Source of the DNA: Gnetum montanum
Taxonomy: Eukaryota; Streptophyta; Gnetopsida; Gnetales; Gnetaceae
Length of the DNA stretch: 62,521 nucleotides
Assembly (NCBI GenBank): GCA_015680685.1
Contig: MNCI01003298.1
Coordinates: 2,141-64,661 of the forward strand
Direction: 5' to 3'
The translations under genes and the position numbers were made by a program. The notes under the pieces were generated by a model. It ran no database searches, was not told the origin of the DNA, and worked only from the letters and a program-made list of their open reading frames with translations. This document shows positions 45,665-55,929 of this stretch, one piece after another. Numbering within the stretch: the stretch's first letter is position 1; every line of letters begins with the position of its first letter.

Positions 45665-46614
45665 CTGCTTTGGGGAGGATCCACTTGTATAACTATTGTA
45701 TCTTATACTTTCCAAGAGATTCCACATCATTCTAAGCCTTTCAATTCCAAGAAATAATAATAAATACTTCCTATATCATTCACACTATTTGTTCTAATAG
45801 CATAACAATGTTATCTTTCTCATTCATTCCATCAATACCTCATATACTTTCATAGCCCAAGATTCCTTATTCATAGACTTTAAATGCTTAATTTTCACAA
45901 TTGAAGCATCATCTCCATATCAAAACCCTTTCAACATTATGCACATCTTCTAACTATCTTATGGGACTCATTTTTATTTTTATTTTTTAAGAAGACCATT
46001 CAAAAATTTTGATTTTTCTATGGTGACATTGTATCTATGATATCACAGGCACCTATGATATCACATCTATAATGTCGCATTTACGATATCACACCCATAA
46101 ATACTATACATAGTATGCAAGAGTTAGAAAAAAAATTTCATTTATGAATTTAATAAGAAGGGAGTTGTTGCCAATTTTTCTTTGTAACTAAGAGCTTTAA
46201 CACTCCAACCTCTAACACCCATAACTTGCTCATTATTGCCCAATTTGCATGATTTTTGAATCTACGTAATCCTAGAGTGATCACCTTAGTCGTGGGGGTG
46301 ATAGTAAGGGAAATTTTAGTCAATTTTTTCAAAATTGCTACCAACTGAAAGATATTATAGGGATAAGTCTAAGAAAATATATTTATAATTTTTAAACTAA
46401 ATCACTCATGTTAAAGCCAAAACAACTTTAAGAAGACTTCTAATTAATGATATCACTCATTTAAAGTACTAATGGGGTTGTTATTGAAAACTTTTCTAGC
46501 TCTACAATCATAATGAACTAAGAACTTAACATAACTATCAGTATGAGTAAGGTATCAAATTATTGCTCATTTATGAGAACATTCTAGTAATTCTAAACCC
46601 TTAATTGATTGTAG
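45665..46614 (+). other. Second copy of element C noncoding region
   Basis: It matches 43308-44264 in order but with much divergence: truncated conserved block (45665-45684), ATGATATCACA-type palindromic words (46030-46095), a PPT-like word TTAGTCGTGGGGGTG (46286-46300), and TTAATTGATTGTAG before the ORFX ATG. No coding frame. Confidence 0.65.
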
Positions 46615-49324
46615 ATGATCCCAAAAGAGGAGCACAAGGAGAACCCCCATGACCAGTAAGCAAAAGATCACAAGATTGTGGAAGAGGAGAAGCGAGCATG
46701 CAAAATCTGCAAGCAGAACAAGGAGAGCAGGAAGCATAATCCTTTAGCATTCATCAACAAACTCTTGCCATAAAGCAATCTGCTCAATAGAAGTGGATGT
46801 TCCACCAATGCCCATCCAGGGACAATAACTTACACTGTTACTTGAATGCCTTCAAGTTATTCAAGAAAGATTCATCATGTCAACAGTCATTGTGGAACTC
46901 AACTTTGGTTCATTCTTGAAATTTTCTCTAGAAGTTGTTAAGGCCCAACTTCAGTCATCTCCTTTGTGGCCTACTTTGACAAACAATGGAGAATGGTATC
47001 TAGGAGAAACACTCCAATTTTTTCAAAATCGAGAACTTGATGCGACAATTAAAATTAAAGGAATCTCAATATCTTATTTAATTAAGGCAATAGCAGAGGT
47101 ATTGAATGTGCCTAATGAAGGGGCAAAGGTAGCACAAATATCAACTAAATTTGACACAGATGCTAGGAAACTATGGTTGTAGTGAATGTATGGCAAGGAA
47201 GATAATAATACAGTGAATTAGCTGCAAAAGAAAAGATCTATTTCAAAATTGCCCCTTATCACATATTTCCTACCAAGAGATTGAATCGAATCTCTAAATA
47301 TGTGGCCAAAGGGAGTGCAATATTAATGAAAAATTTCAATGCAAACATCGCTTACCTCTACTTCATAAAAATCAAAAGGTAGTTCAAGGAGAAGAAGGTG
47401 GGGAAGTTAACACTTCCATTCCCTTACCTTATCCAAAAGTTATGTAAATGAGCTGGCATCCTATGGTATACAAATGATGCATTAAGAAAGGCACAAAATG
47501 CTTCCTATGACAAAATGCTCAAGCCAATGCCTCCCAAGAAGGACCAATTAGAAGAATAAATAGGCACTAAGGAGACTGCCCAACCCACAGGACAATAGCA
47601 GCAGCAACCACAAGTTTCATCACTATTGTCGCAAGATTACTAACCTTCAATGAGTCATCTGCAACAAATTGCAAAGGCTATCAATTAAGAAAGAAAAGAA
47701 GAAACCAATCTATTCAAAGTTATTGATGATGTAGTTAGACCAACCATTTCAACCAATCCTGCCAATGGAAAAATATCATTGCAGTCTAGGGAGAAGAGGC
47801 CCAGTGGTCACAACAGATTTTTGAGAACATTGCATTGTTCCAAGTGGTGCTTAAATCTAGAGAAAGAGCCATAGTTGCGATCATGCAACACCATGATATA
47901 GTGGGAGCCATAGAAGTGATCATAAATCACATCAAAGAATCATTTAATGTACCTATTGTGCTACTAGCTAATATTTCTAGAACCAAAGATGATCAAATGC
48001 TAGCTAGTACCTCTATGACTCCTCTAGAACATGAAGATGTGTTATATAGATTGTTGCAAATAGGACAAGTTATGAAAAATCTATTTGATACTCCTAATGA
48101 TATCACTATAACATAGTTTGAATTAATTGCCACCAAAGGAAAATCAATCATGGCCAAAACCAAGGTAGAGCATGCTAAGAATGAGCTTTGCTAATTACAA
48201 GAAGAGCTTGTAGCCCTGAGAGTAGAAAGGAGAGATCCAATTCAGTTCATATCACTAGATTAGATAGCATAATTTAGAACTAAGTAGATCAATTTCCTCT
48301 TTAAGAATAATAAAGATATAGCAAATGAGAAAGAAAAGGTAGTATGGAATGCTTTAGTAGCCAAAGCTCAATCATATGCCCATACCAAAGCATTTACTAC
48401 CTTACAAGAAGAAAATAAACAACTTGCTACAGACAACATGAGGTTGACCATAGTAGAAAAGTAGAAAAACACTCTAGAATAAAGGATCCATTAGTTGAGA
48501 GAGCAACTGATGAGGGTTACCTAAGATATGAGCCACCTTGCAAGAGAAAATAGAACCCTCTCTATGGAGCAGTTACATGCCATTAGACAGAAATTAGCTA
48601 TCAAAATTAGCGCATGGAAAAATGACTCTAAGAAACATGAAAGGCTCAAAGAACACTTTTGAGACCAAGTGGACACATACAAATAGATAAATGAGAAAGA
48701 GATCCAAATGACAAAGGCCAAAATCAGTTCTATTGTAGCACAAAATCCTAATTGGCAATCCATCTTGGATAGCATGGCCCAAACCTATCAAGCAAGCATG
48801 AAAAATAAAGATCTAAGATAGAGGATTTAAAAGAATACATGGCATTAGGAAACCTCCATTATGCTAATTTGGCCATGTTAACAGCAAGTAAGGTTAGAAA
48901 TGAGCTAAAACAACAAGTAGTAGCCACCTATGCCTTATGTGAGAAGGAGTTTGCAAATAGAAAAGATTCTCAACAAAAAATTCAAGTAGCAAACTTAAAA
49001 CTAGAAGTAGTTAGGGTTGGTTACCAAAGGCAAAAAGATGTAGTAGCAAATCTAACCATAAGATTAACAGACTATCATGAACTCAGAGAAAAGGCTAGAG
49101 CTTTTAAAGAAGAAAGATGACAGTTTGTGGCATGGTATGTTAAAGCCAAATAGATGTTTTCACAACTACCATGTTCGTGGAACATATTGAATCCATCCAA
49201 CATTGGTTCATTAGCATTGATAGTCCACGATCCCAAAACAAAAGAAGAGAAGTTGCAAGCACTCCTGAACAAATACCAATTTAAGAAGCCTAACAACAAG
49301 TGGAAGAAACCTATGGAAGAGTGA
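46615..49324 (+). pseudogene. ORFX of element C: ~900-codon 3' ORF with coiled-coil
   Basis: It starts MIPKEEHKENP after a possible 3' splice site and ends KWKKPMEE. The N-terminal part has IVELNFGSFLKFSLEVVKAQ; a middle part is lysine-rich with KRQFKEKKVGKLTLPFPYLI; then come IVAIMQHHDIVGAIEVI and a long Q/E/K-rich stretch (48120-49120) typical of coiled coil; the end has FVAWYVKAK. Counterparts of all of these occur in element B in the same order. About ten stops and several frame changes break it. No membrane segment, zinc-binding motif or enzyme signature was seen. I do not recognise the family. Confidence 0.65.
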
Positions 49325-49552
49325 CCTCCGCCTAGAACAACATAAGGCTACACTCAACCTTGCCAAATTCTATTTTTCATTTTTTGTCAAAGTTGTCATG
49401 TCATGTGTTCATTTTTGTAAACTCCACTACGGCACTAGAGGATCATGTATATACAAGTCAATGTCATGTAGGTCTACCTTTCAATTTTGTAAGGAACTCC
49501 ATCCTTATTTTGTTTTAACTTGAGGATGAGTCTTTAGTCAGTCATGGGGGTA
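49325..49552 (+). other. 3' untranslated segment and PPT of element C
   Basis: A short AT-rich segment after ORFX ends in TTAGTCAGTCATGGGGGTA (49534-49552) directly before TGATAAATCC of the 3' LTR. This is the best-preserved polypurine tract in the window. Confidence 0.8.
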
Positions 49553-50414
49553 TGATAAATCCAAAAGTTTTGAGCCAACGATATCATAGTTACGATATCA
49601 TATCTACAATGTTGTAAATACATTATCATATAAATGATATTGTGGGATGAATGCTAGCCTATATAAGCAGCACTTAGGCACATGAATCTACAATAGATTT
49701 GATAGCCTAGTAACAGAACTCTTTTAGTTTGTTTTCTTGAATTCAGTACTTAGCAATGTGTGCCCATAGTATGATGTTTTGTAATTGAACAAAATCTTTA
49801 TTCGAGTGTGATAGACTTGGATGCATTGCATTACCAGCAATAAAGATCAAGATTACTCTACATCATTGTAGCAACACTTATTTTTGTTTTTGTTTCTAAT
49901 TATTTACTGTTAATTATTTTCATAGTTAATGTTTACGATTACTTACAATTTACTTTTAGTGTTGTTAAGCATAATGAGTACGACTAATCTCGAACATGTA
50001 AGTGTAACTACTTGGTAACTCAGTAGTACTATCACTTGGTACGCCTAGGAGTGAGGTACTTAGTAATCCCAATAGTAGTTGCATGAAGTCCAAGGTGTGA
50101 TCAAAAGATCAAAATCGACTACTCATCACATAGGCTAGTTTAGATTTGTTTTACTATCACTTAGATTTAGAAACCTTTACTTTCACTTCATGTTTACTAG
50201 GAGCTTAATGGCCAATACAACATCTATATCATATACCTCACTGTGAGTTAAACCATATGCATTGAATTTACTAACTCATGTGGGAAGACAATGATTACGA
50301 ACGCTAATCAATTACTAGTATAATCATATTGCCTTCTTTGCGGAGTTCAACCAGGATTGCCTGTGAACACTTGTATCTCATATGGTTGAGTGTTGAATAC
50401 TCCACCGCTTATCA
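49553..50414 (+). repeat. 3' LTR of element C
   Basis: An 862-bp LTR from TGATAAATCC to CGCTTATCA, closely similar to 22150-23032 including the palindromic words before the TATA box (CCTATATAAGCAGCAC). The outer end is followed by CATGT, the TSD partner of CAAGT. Confidence 0.92.
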
Positions 50415-50473
50415 CATGTATATATTTGCAGCTACAAAATTAAAATTATAATTTGTATTACTTATATCCTATA

Positions 50474-50491
50474 TCATCATTTTTGTTTTTT
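50474..50491 (-). repeat. Target site duplication of the LINE, 3' side copy
   Basis: TCATCATTTTTGTTTTTT merges into the T run that represents the poly(A) tail. The partner copy is at 55912-55929. Confidence 0.9.
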
Positions 50492-50499
50492 TTTTTTTT

Positions 50500-50768
50500 A
50501 GGAAAAGGTCGAGCGAAATCTATTCCGAAAAAAAATTGGGCGAGCTACGCCTGCAACGTAGCACGGGCTAGCAATCGCGGCCCCACAACAAGAGCCCCCA
50601 TGACCAAAAGGGACGGACCACGCACCACCCAGCATTCAACGCATGAACCCACGACCCAAAGGGCATAATCCAGGGGCCAGGGAAACAACGCGGCGGGCGA
50701 AAAACTCGGAGACAGAAAACAACAACGAACGCCGGTTCTGCAACACTCGCAGGAACCGTCAGAAACAA
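50500..50768 (-). other. 3' untranslated region of the LINE
   Basis: GC-rich sequence between the ORF2 stop and the poly(A) tail, with no recognisable coding content. Confidence 0.7.
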
Positions 50769-51825
50769 CTACCCGTCGGGCTGCTGCCGATCAACTTGGT
50801 CATGCGTAGCCAACCCTGCAGCGAGGCGGCGCCGATTCTCTGTTATCAACTGGGCGATTCCAGTCCTGCAATTCTGAATGATGCCCTCAAACCAGCGTTG
50901 TGCGGGCTGAGAACGAGGGGTTGGTGTCGTAGTCTTCGGGTTGCTGGGCACGGTATCCGGTGGGTCCTTCACCTGAGGCGGCCTTGGACGGTGTTGATCC
51001 TGATCAGCGTCCGGGATGGCCCGCATCGCGTTTGCCCCCGAAGCAGACGAATTGCCATGCGCCCATCCCGAGGCGCCCGCAGCCGACCCCTCCCACGTAT
51101 GGCTCTGTCTACCACTGGTTCCCTCTGTCGGCGGGGGGTGCGCGCCCCACATCGGGCCCCCGACCCGTCTGGGCCGGTCCAAACAGGAGCCCCCACCCCA
51201 CGCGAACAGCAACTCCTTCCAAAGCTTCCTGAATCTGGCACATAACGTCGCGGGGGGGGGGCACTGTACGTCCTTGAAGACAGAATCATTACGGGCTTTC
51301 CACAGAATCCAAAGCGCGGTGAGGCCCGGCGAGTTACCAGAGATCTGGAGGGGGGGCAGCCCACACGTGTGCCAAAATTGACGTGTGACGGGACACTCCA
51401 CCATGAAATGCTGCAGAGTCTCGGCAGAANTGTATGATTGCACAGGGGGCAGTGTGTACTGAGCCCCAGACCTCTGCACTGCAGGAACATCCGGACCGGG
51501 AGGGCATTGTGAAGGATCAGCCAACCAAACATCTTAATCTTCTCCGGGATTGACCCCTTCCAGAGCCGCTGCCAGCGAGGATCCGAAGGGAATCGCACCC
51601 GGAGGTACTGTCGGGGATGAAGGGGTTCGTCAGCATCCCCCGTCGCCACAACATGTGCACAAAGATGCTTCCAAACAGGAGAGTCCGCGCCCGTAGCCCT
51701 CCAGGGCCTATACTTCTGCCTTAAAAGCTGCACCCAGGTGGAGGGGTCCTCCTACATGGTAGAGAGCCTCCACACCAGGCGCTGCCGCCCCAACGCCACC
51801 TCCTCCGCGAAGGGGAGAATGCCAA
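50769..51825 (-). pseudogene. LINE ORF2, C-terminal part with zf-RVT domain
   Basis: It continues the RT protein after a one-base frameshift: TWVQLLRQKYRPW, then FPSDPRWQRLWKGSIPEKIK, the zf-RVT cysteines CPLCNH, and HFMVECPVTRQFWHTCGLP. A TAG is at 51752-51754. A single N at 51430 changes the apparent frame and is likely an assembly artefact. After the zinc-binding part a further ~190 residues, rich in G, R, P and T, run to the stop at 50769. zf-RVT domains follow RT in plant LINEs and probably bind nucleic acid. Confidence 0.8.
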
Positions 51826-53778
51826 CCCCCCAGCCTCGCGAGGCCGCGCAGTGGTGGCCCAGTCCACCAGGTGCATCTTCTTCCCCCCCTTCCCGCCGGA
51901 CCACACGAAGTTCCGCAGGATCGCGTCAATCTTTGTCACAACACCGGCCGGCAGCGCCACGATGGATGCCCCGAATCTAGCCATTGCCCCCAGCACAACG
52001 GAAGCCAGCACAATCTTGCCTTTACGGGAGAGGAATTGATTCGTCCAATGGGCCGTGCGCTGCTGTATACGCATCAATAAGGCCTGCCAGGTTTGTCTTC
52101 GATGCCAATCGCGGATGGGGATGCCCAGATATTGATCCGCCGCTGCACCCGGCAGAATCCCCAGAATTTGAATAATTCTGCTGCGCACGGCCGGGTGCGT
52201 GTATGTGAAATAAAGCGCTGACTTCTCCGTGTTTATTTGCAACCCGACCTCCCGCTGGAACCTGTCCAGCGCCCTCATCAGCGCCCTGACCTGCGGCATG
52301 GCAGCCCGGACATAAATCATGGTATCGTCCGCGTAGTGAGCGGTGAGGCAACACACCCCATGTATGTCAAGGCCCTGGATGCCTTCGTCCACACAATAAC
52401 TTTGTAGAAGATCCATCAGCATAAGAAACAGAAGAGGGGAGAGGGGATCGCCTTGCCGTAGGCCGCGGCCAGTTCCCTGGAAACCCCATAAGTGCCCATC
52501 TATATCCAGGGAGTACCTGCCACTTCTTTGAATCTGTAAGCAGAGCTCCACAAAGTCCCTGTCCAACCCTTTGGCAATCATCACTTTTCGTAGGGCTGCC
52601 CAGCTAACGAAATCATAGGCCTTCGTGATGTCTAGCTTGATGCACAGCCCTGGGAACTTGGCAAGGAGAAGAGAGTGCTGGATTTCCTGCAGTAACAGAA
52701 CCTGATCCTGAAGGTGGCGGCCTTTAATAAACGCAGCCTGGTTTTTCCCCACCAAACTCGGCATGAGAGGGCGTAGTTTGGCAACCAGCATCCGAGAGAA
52801 CAGCCGAAGAAGCGAGTTGCAAACACCAATGGGCCGAAAGTGCCCCAGTGTCGTGGGCTGCTCGGTTTTGGGCAAGAGGACCACGCGAGAACAGTTAATT
52901 TCTTTGCGGACCTGCCGCCAGGCCAGCATATAATTAAAGGCATCAAGAAGGTTGGTGCCCAGCACCTCTTCATATTCTCTGAAGAATTCAATGGGCCAAC
53001 CATCCGGTCCAGGCGCTTTATTTGCCTGCATATCTTTCAACGTGGCTCGCAGTTCCTGACGGGAAAAGGGGGAAAGCAGCCGTGCGTTTTCTGATTGGGT
53101 CACCACCTGAGGGATGGGCACGGAGATCGGGTCGGTGGCCTGCCACGCCCACACCTGCTGCCAGTAGCGCTGCAGCCCCTCCACTCCCGACTGTGAGTCC
53201 TGTATAAACCGTTGCAGGGGTCGATGGTGTTTTCTGCGATGTTCCACCGCCTGAGAAAAGAAATATTTCGTATGTCTGTCCCCCGCCTGCAGCCACTGGA
53301 TTCGCGCCCGTTGTCGCCAATATTCTTCCTCTTCGTGATGCAAGACTTGCAACCGCAGCAAGAGGGCGAGCTCCTCGTTTTCAGCGTCATTGCTCTGTTT
53401 CTGTTTGGCCTGTATCACTGCTAAACGCGTCTGGATGAGACGTCGCTGTTCACGGAAATTGTATTTGTCATCTTTGGGGAGGGATTTAATTTTCTGTTTC
53501 AGCCGTTGCAGAGCGTGTCGCAGGAATTCGCGCGAGTCCTCCTGCCTCATCGTGAGTTGCGCCTGCCCCCTCGAGCGCTGCGCCCGCCCCATCGAGCGCT
53601 GCGTCGGCCGTCTTGTGAACTGCGCCTGCCGCGTTAAGTGCGCCTGCAAGTGCGCCTGCCGCGCCGTATTCTGACGCCATCGCGTTGGGTGCGCCTGCCG
53701 CCTCGTGGGTTGCGCCTGCCGCGACACGCCCAGGGTCTGTCTAGTCTGTGCCGCCTCTGCCGCTCCCGAGTAGCTAGC
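51826..53778 (-). pseudogene. LINE ORF2, reverse transcriptase part
   Basis: Open from just after a TAG (53779-53781) to a frameshift in a C run at 51826-51831. RT motifs are in order: KAPGPDGWPIEFFREYEEVL, FRPIGVCNSLLRLFSRML, KNQAAFIKGRHLQDQVLLLQ, KLDITKAYDFVSWAALRKVM, GLRQGDPLSPLLFLMLMDLL and the catalytic YADD (52324-52335), then the QYLGIPI thumb part. The catalytic residues are all present. The N-terminal ~65 residues are a repeat-encoded linker. It is in the same frame as the endonuclease upstream, so ORF2 was one protein before the stop arose. Confidence 0.9.
53550..53760 (-). repeat. Minisatellite-like linker inside LINE ORF2
   Basis: On the plus strand, variants of TTGCGCCTGCCGC recur at intervals of roughly 20-30 bp. 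On the coding strand they give a run of RQAQPTRRQAHPTR-type peptides between endonuclease and RT, rich in R, Q, A and T. The spacing is irregular and copies are diverged. Confidence 0.8.
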
Positions 53779-54537
53779 CTAGATTTCCCGCACCATCTCA
53801 GCAAGCCACGTTTTCCGAAGCCACAAGCGCTCGAATCTGAACAGCCTAAGGCCTTGCTCCATGTGTCGGTCCACCTGGCAGAAAATCGCCCGATGATCAG
53901 ACGCCATTCTGACCCCACCATACGTGTGCACATTCCATCCCGTGAGCAGCGGCTGGCTCGCCCAGGCCCGGTCAATCCTTGTCTGAACCTGCGCCGCGCC
54001 TTGACGCCGGTTGCTCCAGGTGAACCGGCATCCCGTGAGGTCCAAATCCGTGAGGGCCTTGCTTTGCAGCAGCACCTGGAAATCGGAGGCCCCCGGGGGC
54101 TCCGCCATGGAAGCCCCAGACTTCTCCCAGCTGTACAGTCTCTGATTAAAATCTCCAATTAGCAGCCACGCCGCGTCGTCCGGCACCTGACCCGCCACGC
54201 GTTCCAGCTCTTGCAGCCGCTCCTTCCACCCTTGGGCGCCATAGACATTAGTGAGCCAAATATCCAGCCGAGGCAGATGCACCGTGATGCCCCAATCTGA
54301 CATATCATGCACGATTGAGATCTCCTTGGTGAGGACCGCAAGACCTCCAGCACGGCCCTTGCACGGCACCAAATGGCAGTGCCAACCGGGCCAGTCCAGC
54401 ACCCGGGCCTCGGACTGCTGGAGTTTAGTCTCTTGCAGGCACACAATGTCACACCTCTCGTCCGCCACCATACATTTCAAGGTATGTCGTTTGTACGGGG
54501 TACCCTGTCCCCTGCAATTCCATGAGAGGACCTTCAT
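53779..54537 (-). CDS. LINE ORF2, endonuclease part (EEP family), ended by a TAG
   Basis: 252 aa starting MKVLSWNCRGQGTP. Endonuclease motifs are all present: SWNCRG, CLQETK, NVYGA, LIGDFN, DRAW and SDHRAI, so the catalytic acidic and histidine residues look intact. This enzyme nicks target DNA to prime reverse transcription. The ATG overlaps the ORF1 stop as ATGA. The TAG at 53779-53781 cuts it off from the RT part, which continues in the same frame; a real element protein would be about 1,250 residues. Confidence 0.92.
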   Translation of the reverse strand: MKVLSWNCRGQGTPYKRHTLKCMVADERCDIVCLQETKLQQSEARVLDWPGWHCHLVPCKGRAGGLAVLTKEISIVHDMSDWGITVHLPRLDIWLTNVYGAQGWKERLQELERVAGQVPDDAAWLLIGDFNQRLYSWEKSGASMAEPPGASDFQVLLQSKALTDLDLTGCRFTWSNRRQGAAQVQTRIDRAWASQPLLTGWNVHTYGGVRMASDHRAIFCQVDRHMEQGLRLFRFERLWLRKTWLAEMVREI

Positions 54538-55907
54538 GGAGACTTAAGTCTCTGAAACGTCTCCTGGAGCGTGGGTTCAACGCCCAGATCCACGAAAAGC
54601 TGTGCGGTCCTATGTCTGCGCGAGCTACTCACTGGTGTGCCCACCTTGCCCACCGGCGACGGTATCATCGAAGTAACTGCAATCTTTTGCGGGCTGGGTC
54701 GAGCTGTCCCCCGGCACGTGTTGATCCAGTCTGTGACTGGGGGCGGGGACAAAGGGCCACCTGCAACAGCCCGCGGAGAAAGGGCCGCCGCAGAGCACAG
54801 GGGCGACTCTGTGTACTGGCGCGGCTGCTCGAGCTCATCAGGGGACTGAGCTCCGTCCCCGACCAGAGCGTGAAGGTATGGCTTGTCCGACCGGACCTCC
54901 CTCGGCTTCTCCCCCAGCCCAGCTGTGCGTAGGTCCGCCTTGGTTAGTGTCCCCTGCCTGGAGGCCGTGTGCGGAGCTCCCTTCGATGCGTTCTGGGCAT
55001 GGGTGCTCCCTTCCGGTCTGCGGCCCCCCTCCTGTCGCCCCTGTTTGGGTCTCCTGTTGGGTCCCCGCCTGCGGCCACCCACGAGCTGCCACCCGCCCCC
55101 AGACTCGAACAACTCCCGATCTTTGCTGGCCACACCTCCCCCAAGGGGGGGGGCCCGCTTCGTAGCCAGGGGCCTCGACAAGTTTTCAACATGAATGCAA
55201 ACCCGCTCCTCTCCGAGCTCAGAGTCCAGCACCAGCACCTCACTCTGCAACTGCAACGGGAGAGGCCTCCACACGCAGAACCGTGCGAATCCCAGGTGAT
55301 CCATGCCTTCTGTGAATTGATCGAATTTGATGAACTCCCCGAACACCTGTGCCAGGGATAGCAAGATTTCGGTTGACCAGTATTCGAGGGGTAAATCGTA
55401 AAGTCGGATCCACACCGGCGCCCGCTCGAACAGATTCGGGTTGCTGTGAGCGCCCGGGCCCCAGGGAGCCAGGGCCAAGCCCCGCGCACCGTAAAACCAC
55501 GGACCCCCCACCAGCACCTTCTCCTGGTCGGCTAGGGAGGCAAAACAGAACAGGAGACGGTCCTCGGCGAGGCTTTTGACCGTCACCATTTCCAACCCCC
55601 AAACAGCCCGCACCCAACGCTGAACCAAGTCCAGGTGAGGCCTAGCCCCTTCCGAAACGAACCTCCCAATAAGACTGCGGGCGAGGTTATCCAAGGTGGC
55701 GTTATCAGGACGCTGGATTTTGACCCGCAACTCCCCCCCGCCGGCGTTTCCTGTGCGGATAGCCGTTCGCTCCTTCTCCGCGTCCGCGTCCCCCACAGCC
55801 GCGCGTTCCTGCTCCGCACCGGTATCCGCGACCCCATCTTCCCCGCCACCGCTCGTCCCTCCAGCACCACCCGCGCTCCGCCCTCCTGCCGCCGCTCGTC
55901 CTTCCAT
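54534..55907 (-). CDS. LINE ORF1, DUF4283-type RNA-binding protein
   Basis: An uninterrupted 457-aa frame from MEGRAAAGGRSAGGAGG. The first ~55 residues are Gly/Ala/Glu-rich. Residues ~60-210 match the DUF4283 pattern of plant LINE ORF1: NLARSLIGRFVSEG, LLFCFASLADQEKVLVGGPW, APVWIRLYDLPLEYWSTEIL, LAQVFGEFIKFDQ. The rest is basic and low in complexity. No CCHC knuckle was seen. It ends in TGA overlapping the ORF2 ATG. An upstream in-frame ATG at 55961 lies outside the insertion and is not used. It is expected to coat the element RNA. Confidence 0.9.
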   Translation of the reverse strand: MEGRAAAGGRSAGGAGGTSGGGEDGVADTGAEQERAAVGDADAEKERTAIRTGNAGGGELRVKIQRPDNATLDNLARSLIGRFVSEGARPHLDLVQRWVRAVWGLEMVTVKSLAEDRLLFCFASLADQEKVLVGGPWFYGARGLALAPWGPGAHSNPNLFERAPVWIRLYDLPLEYWSTEILLSLAQVFGEFIKFDQFTEGMDHLGFARFCVWRPLPLQLQSEVLVLDSELGEERVCIHVENLSRPLATKRAPPLGGGVASKDRELFESGGGWQLVGGRRRGPNRRPKQGRQEGGRRPEGSTHAQNASKGAPHTASRQGTLTKADLRTAGLGEKPREVRSDKPYLHALVGDGAQSPDELEQPRQYTESPLCSAAALSPRAVAGGPLSPPPVTDWINTCRGTARPSPQKIAVTSMIPSPVGKVGTPVSSSRRHRTAQLFVDLGVEPTLQETFQRLKSP

Positions 55908-55911
55908 CTTT

Positions 55912-55929
55912 TCATCATTTTTGTTTTTT
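55912..55929 (-). repeat. Target site duplication of the LINE, 5' side copy
   Basis: TCATCATTTTTGTTTTTT followed by AAGC. It begins only four bases beyond the ORF1 ATG, so the element has almost no 5' UTR here. Confidence 0.9.

Larger units (their letters stand above)
22150..50414 (+). mobile_element. Element C: Athila-type element with gag and ORFX but no pol, host of D and E
   Basis: LTRs of one family at 22150-23032 and 49553-50414 are flanked by CAAGT (22145-22149) and CATGT (50415-50419), a 5-bp TSD with one change. D (24104-33164) and E (34288-41462) lie inside it. Without them the internal part is about 10.3 kb: PBS, gag in three pieces, noncoding DNA, a deletion remnant of ORFX, an extra LTR (44772-45664), a second copy of the 3' noncoding region, a longer ORFX, and the PPT. 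No protease, RT or integrase wording was found in any of these pieces. It is best read as a non-autonomous, possibly composite element. Confidence 0.85.
50492..55911 (-). mobile_element. GC-rich LINE with ORF1 and ORF2, nearly complete
   Basis: A 5.4-kb insertion bounded by the 18-bp duplication TCATCATTTTTGTTTTTT (50474-50491 and 55912-55929). Read on the minus strand it has ORF1, ORF2 with endonuclease, RT and zf-RVT parts, a 3' region and a poly(A) tail (T run at 50486-50499). The minus-strand target reads TT followed by AAAAAA, the nick site typical of L1-type endonucleases. Its GC content is far above the AT-rich DNA on both sides. Only a few stops and one frameshift are visible, so it is younger than the other elements here. 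Clade: plant L1-like, by DUF4283 and zf-RVT. Confidence 0.95.

Noticed and set aside
50643-51245. Plus-strand open frames over the GC-rich LINE, up to 200 residues
   Set aside because: They are antisense shadows of LINE ORF1 and ORF2. The high GC content lowers stop frequency and produces long spurious frames.
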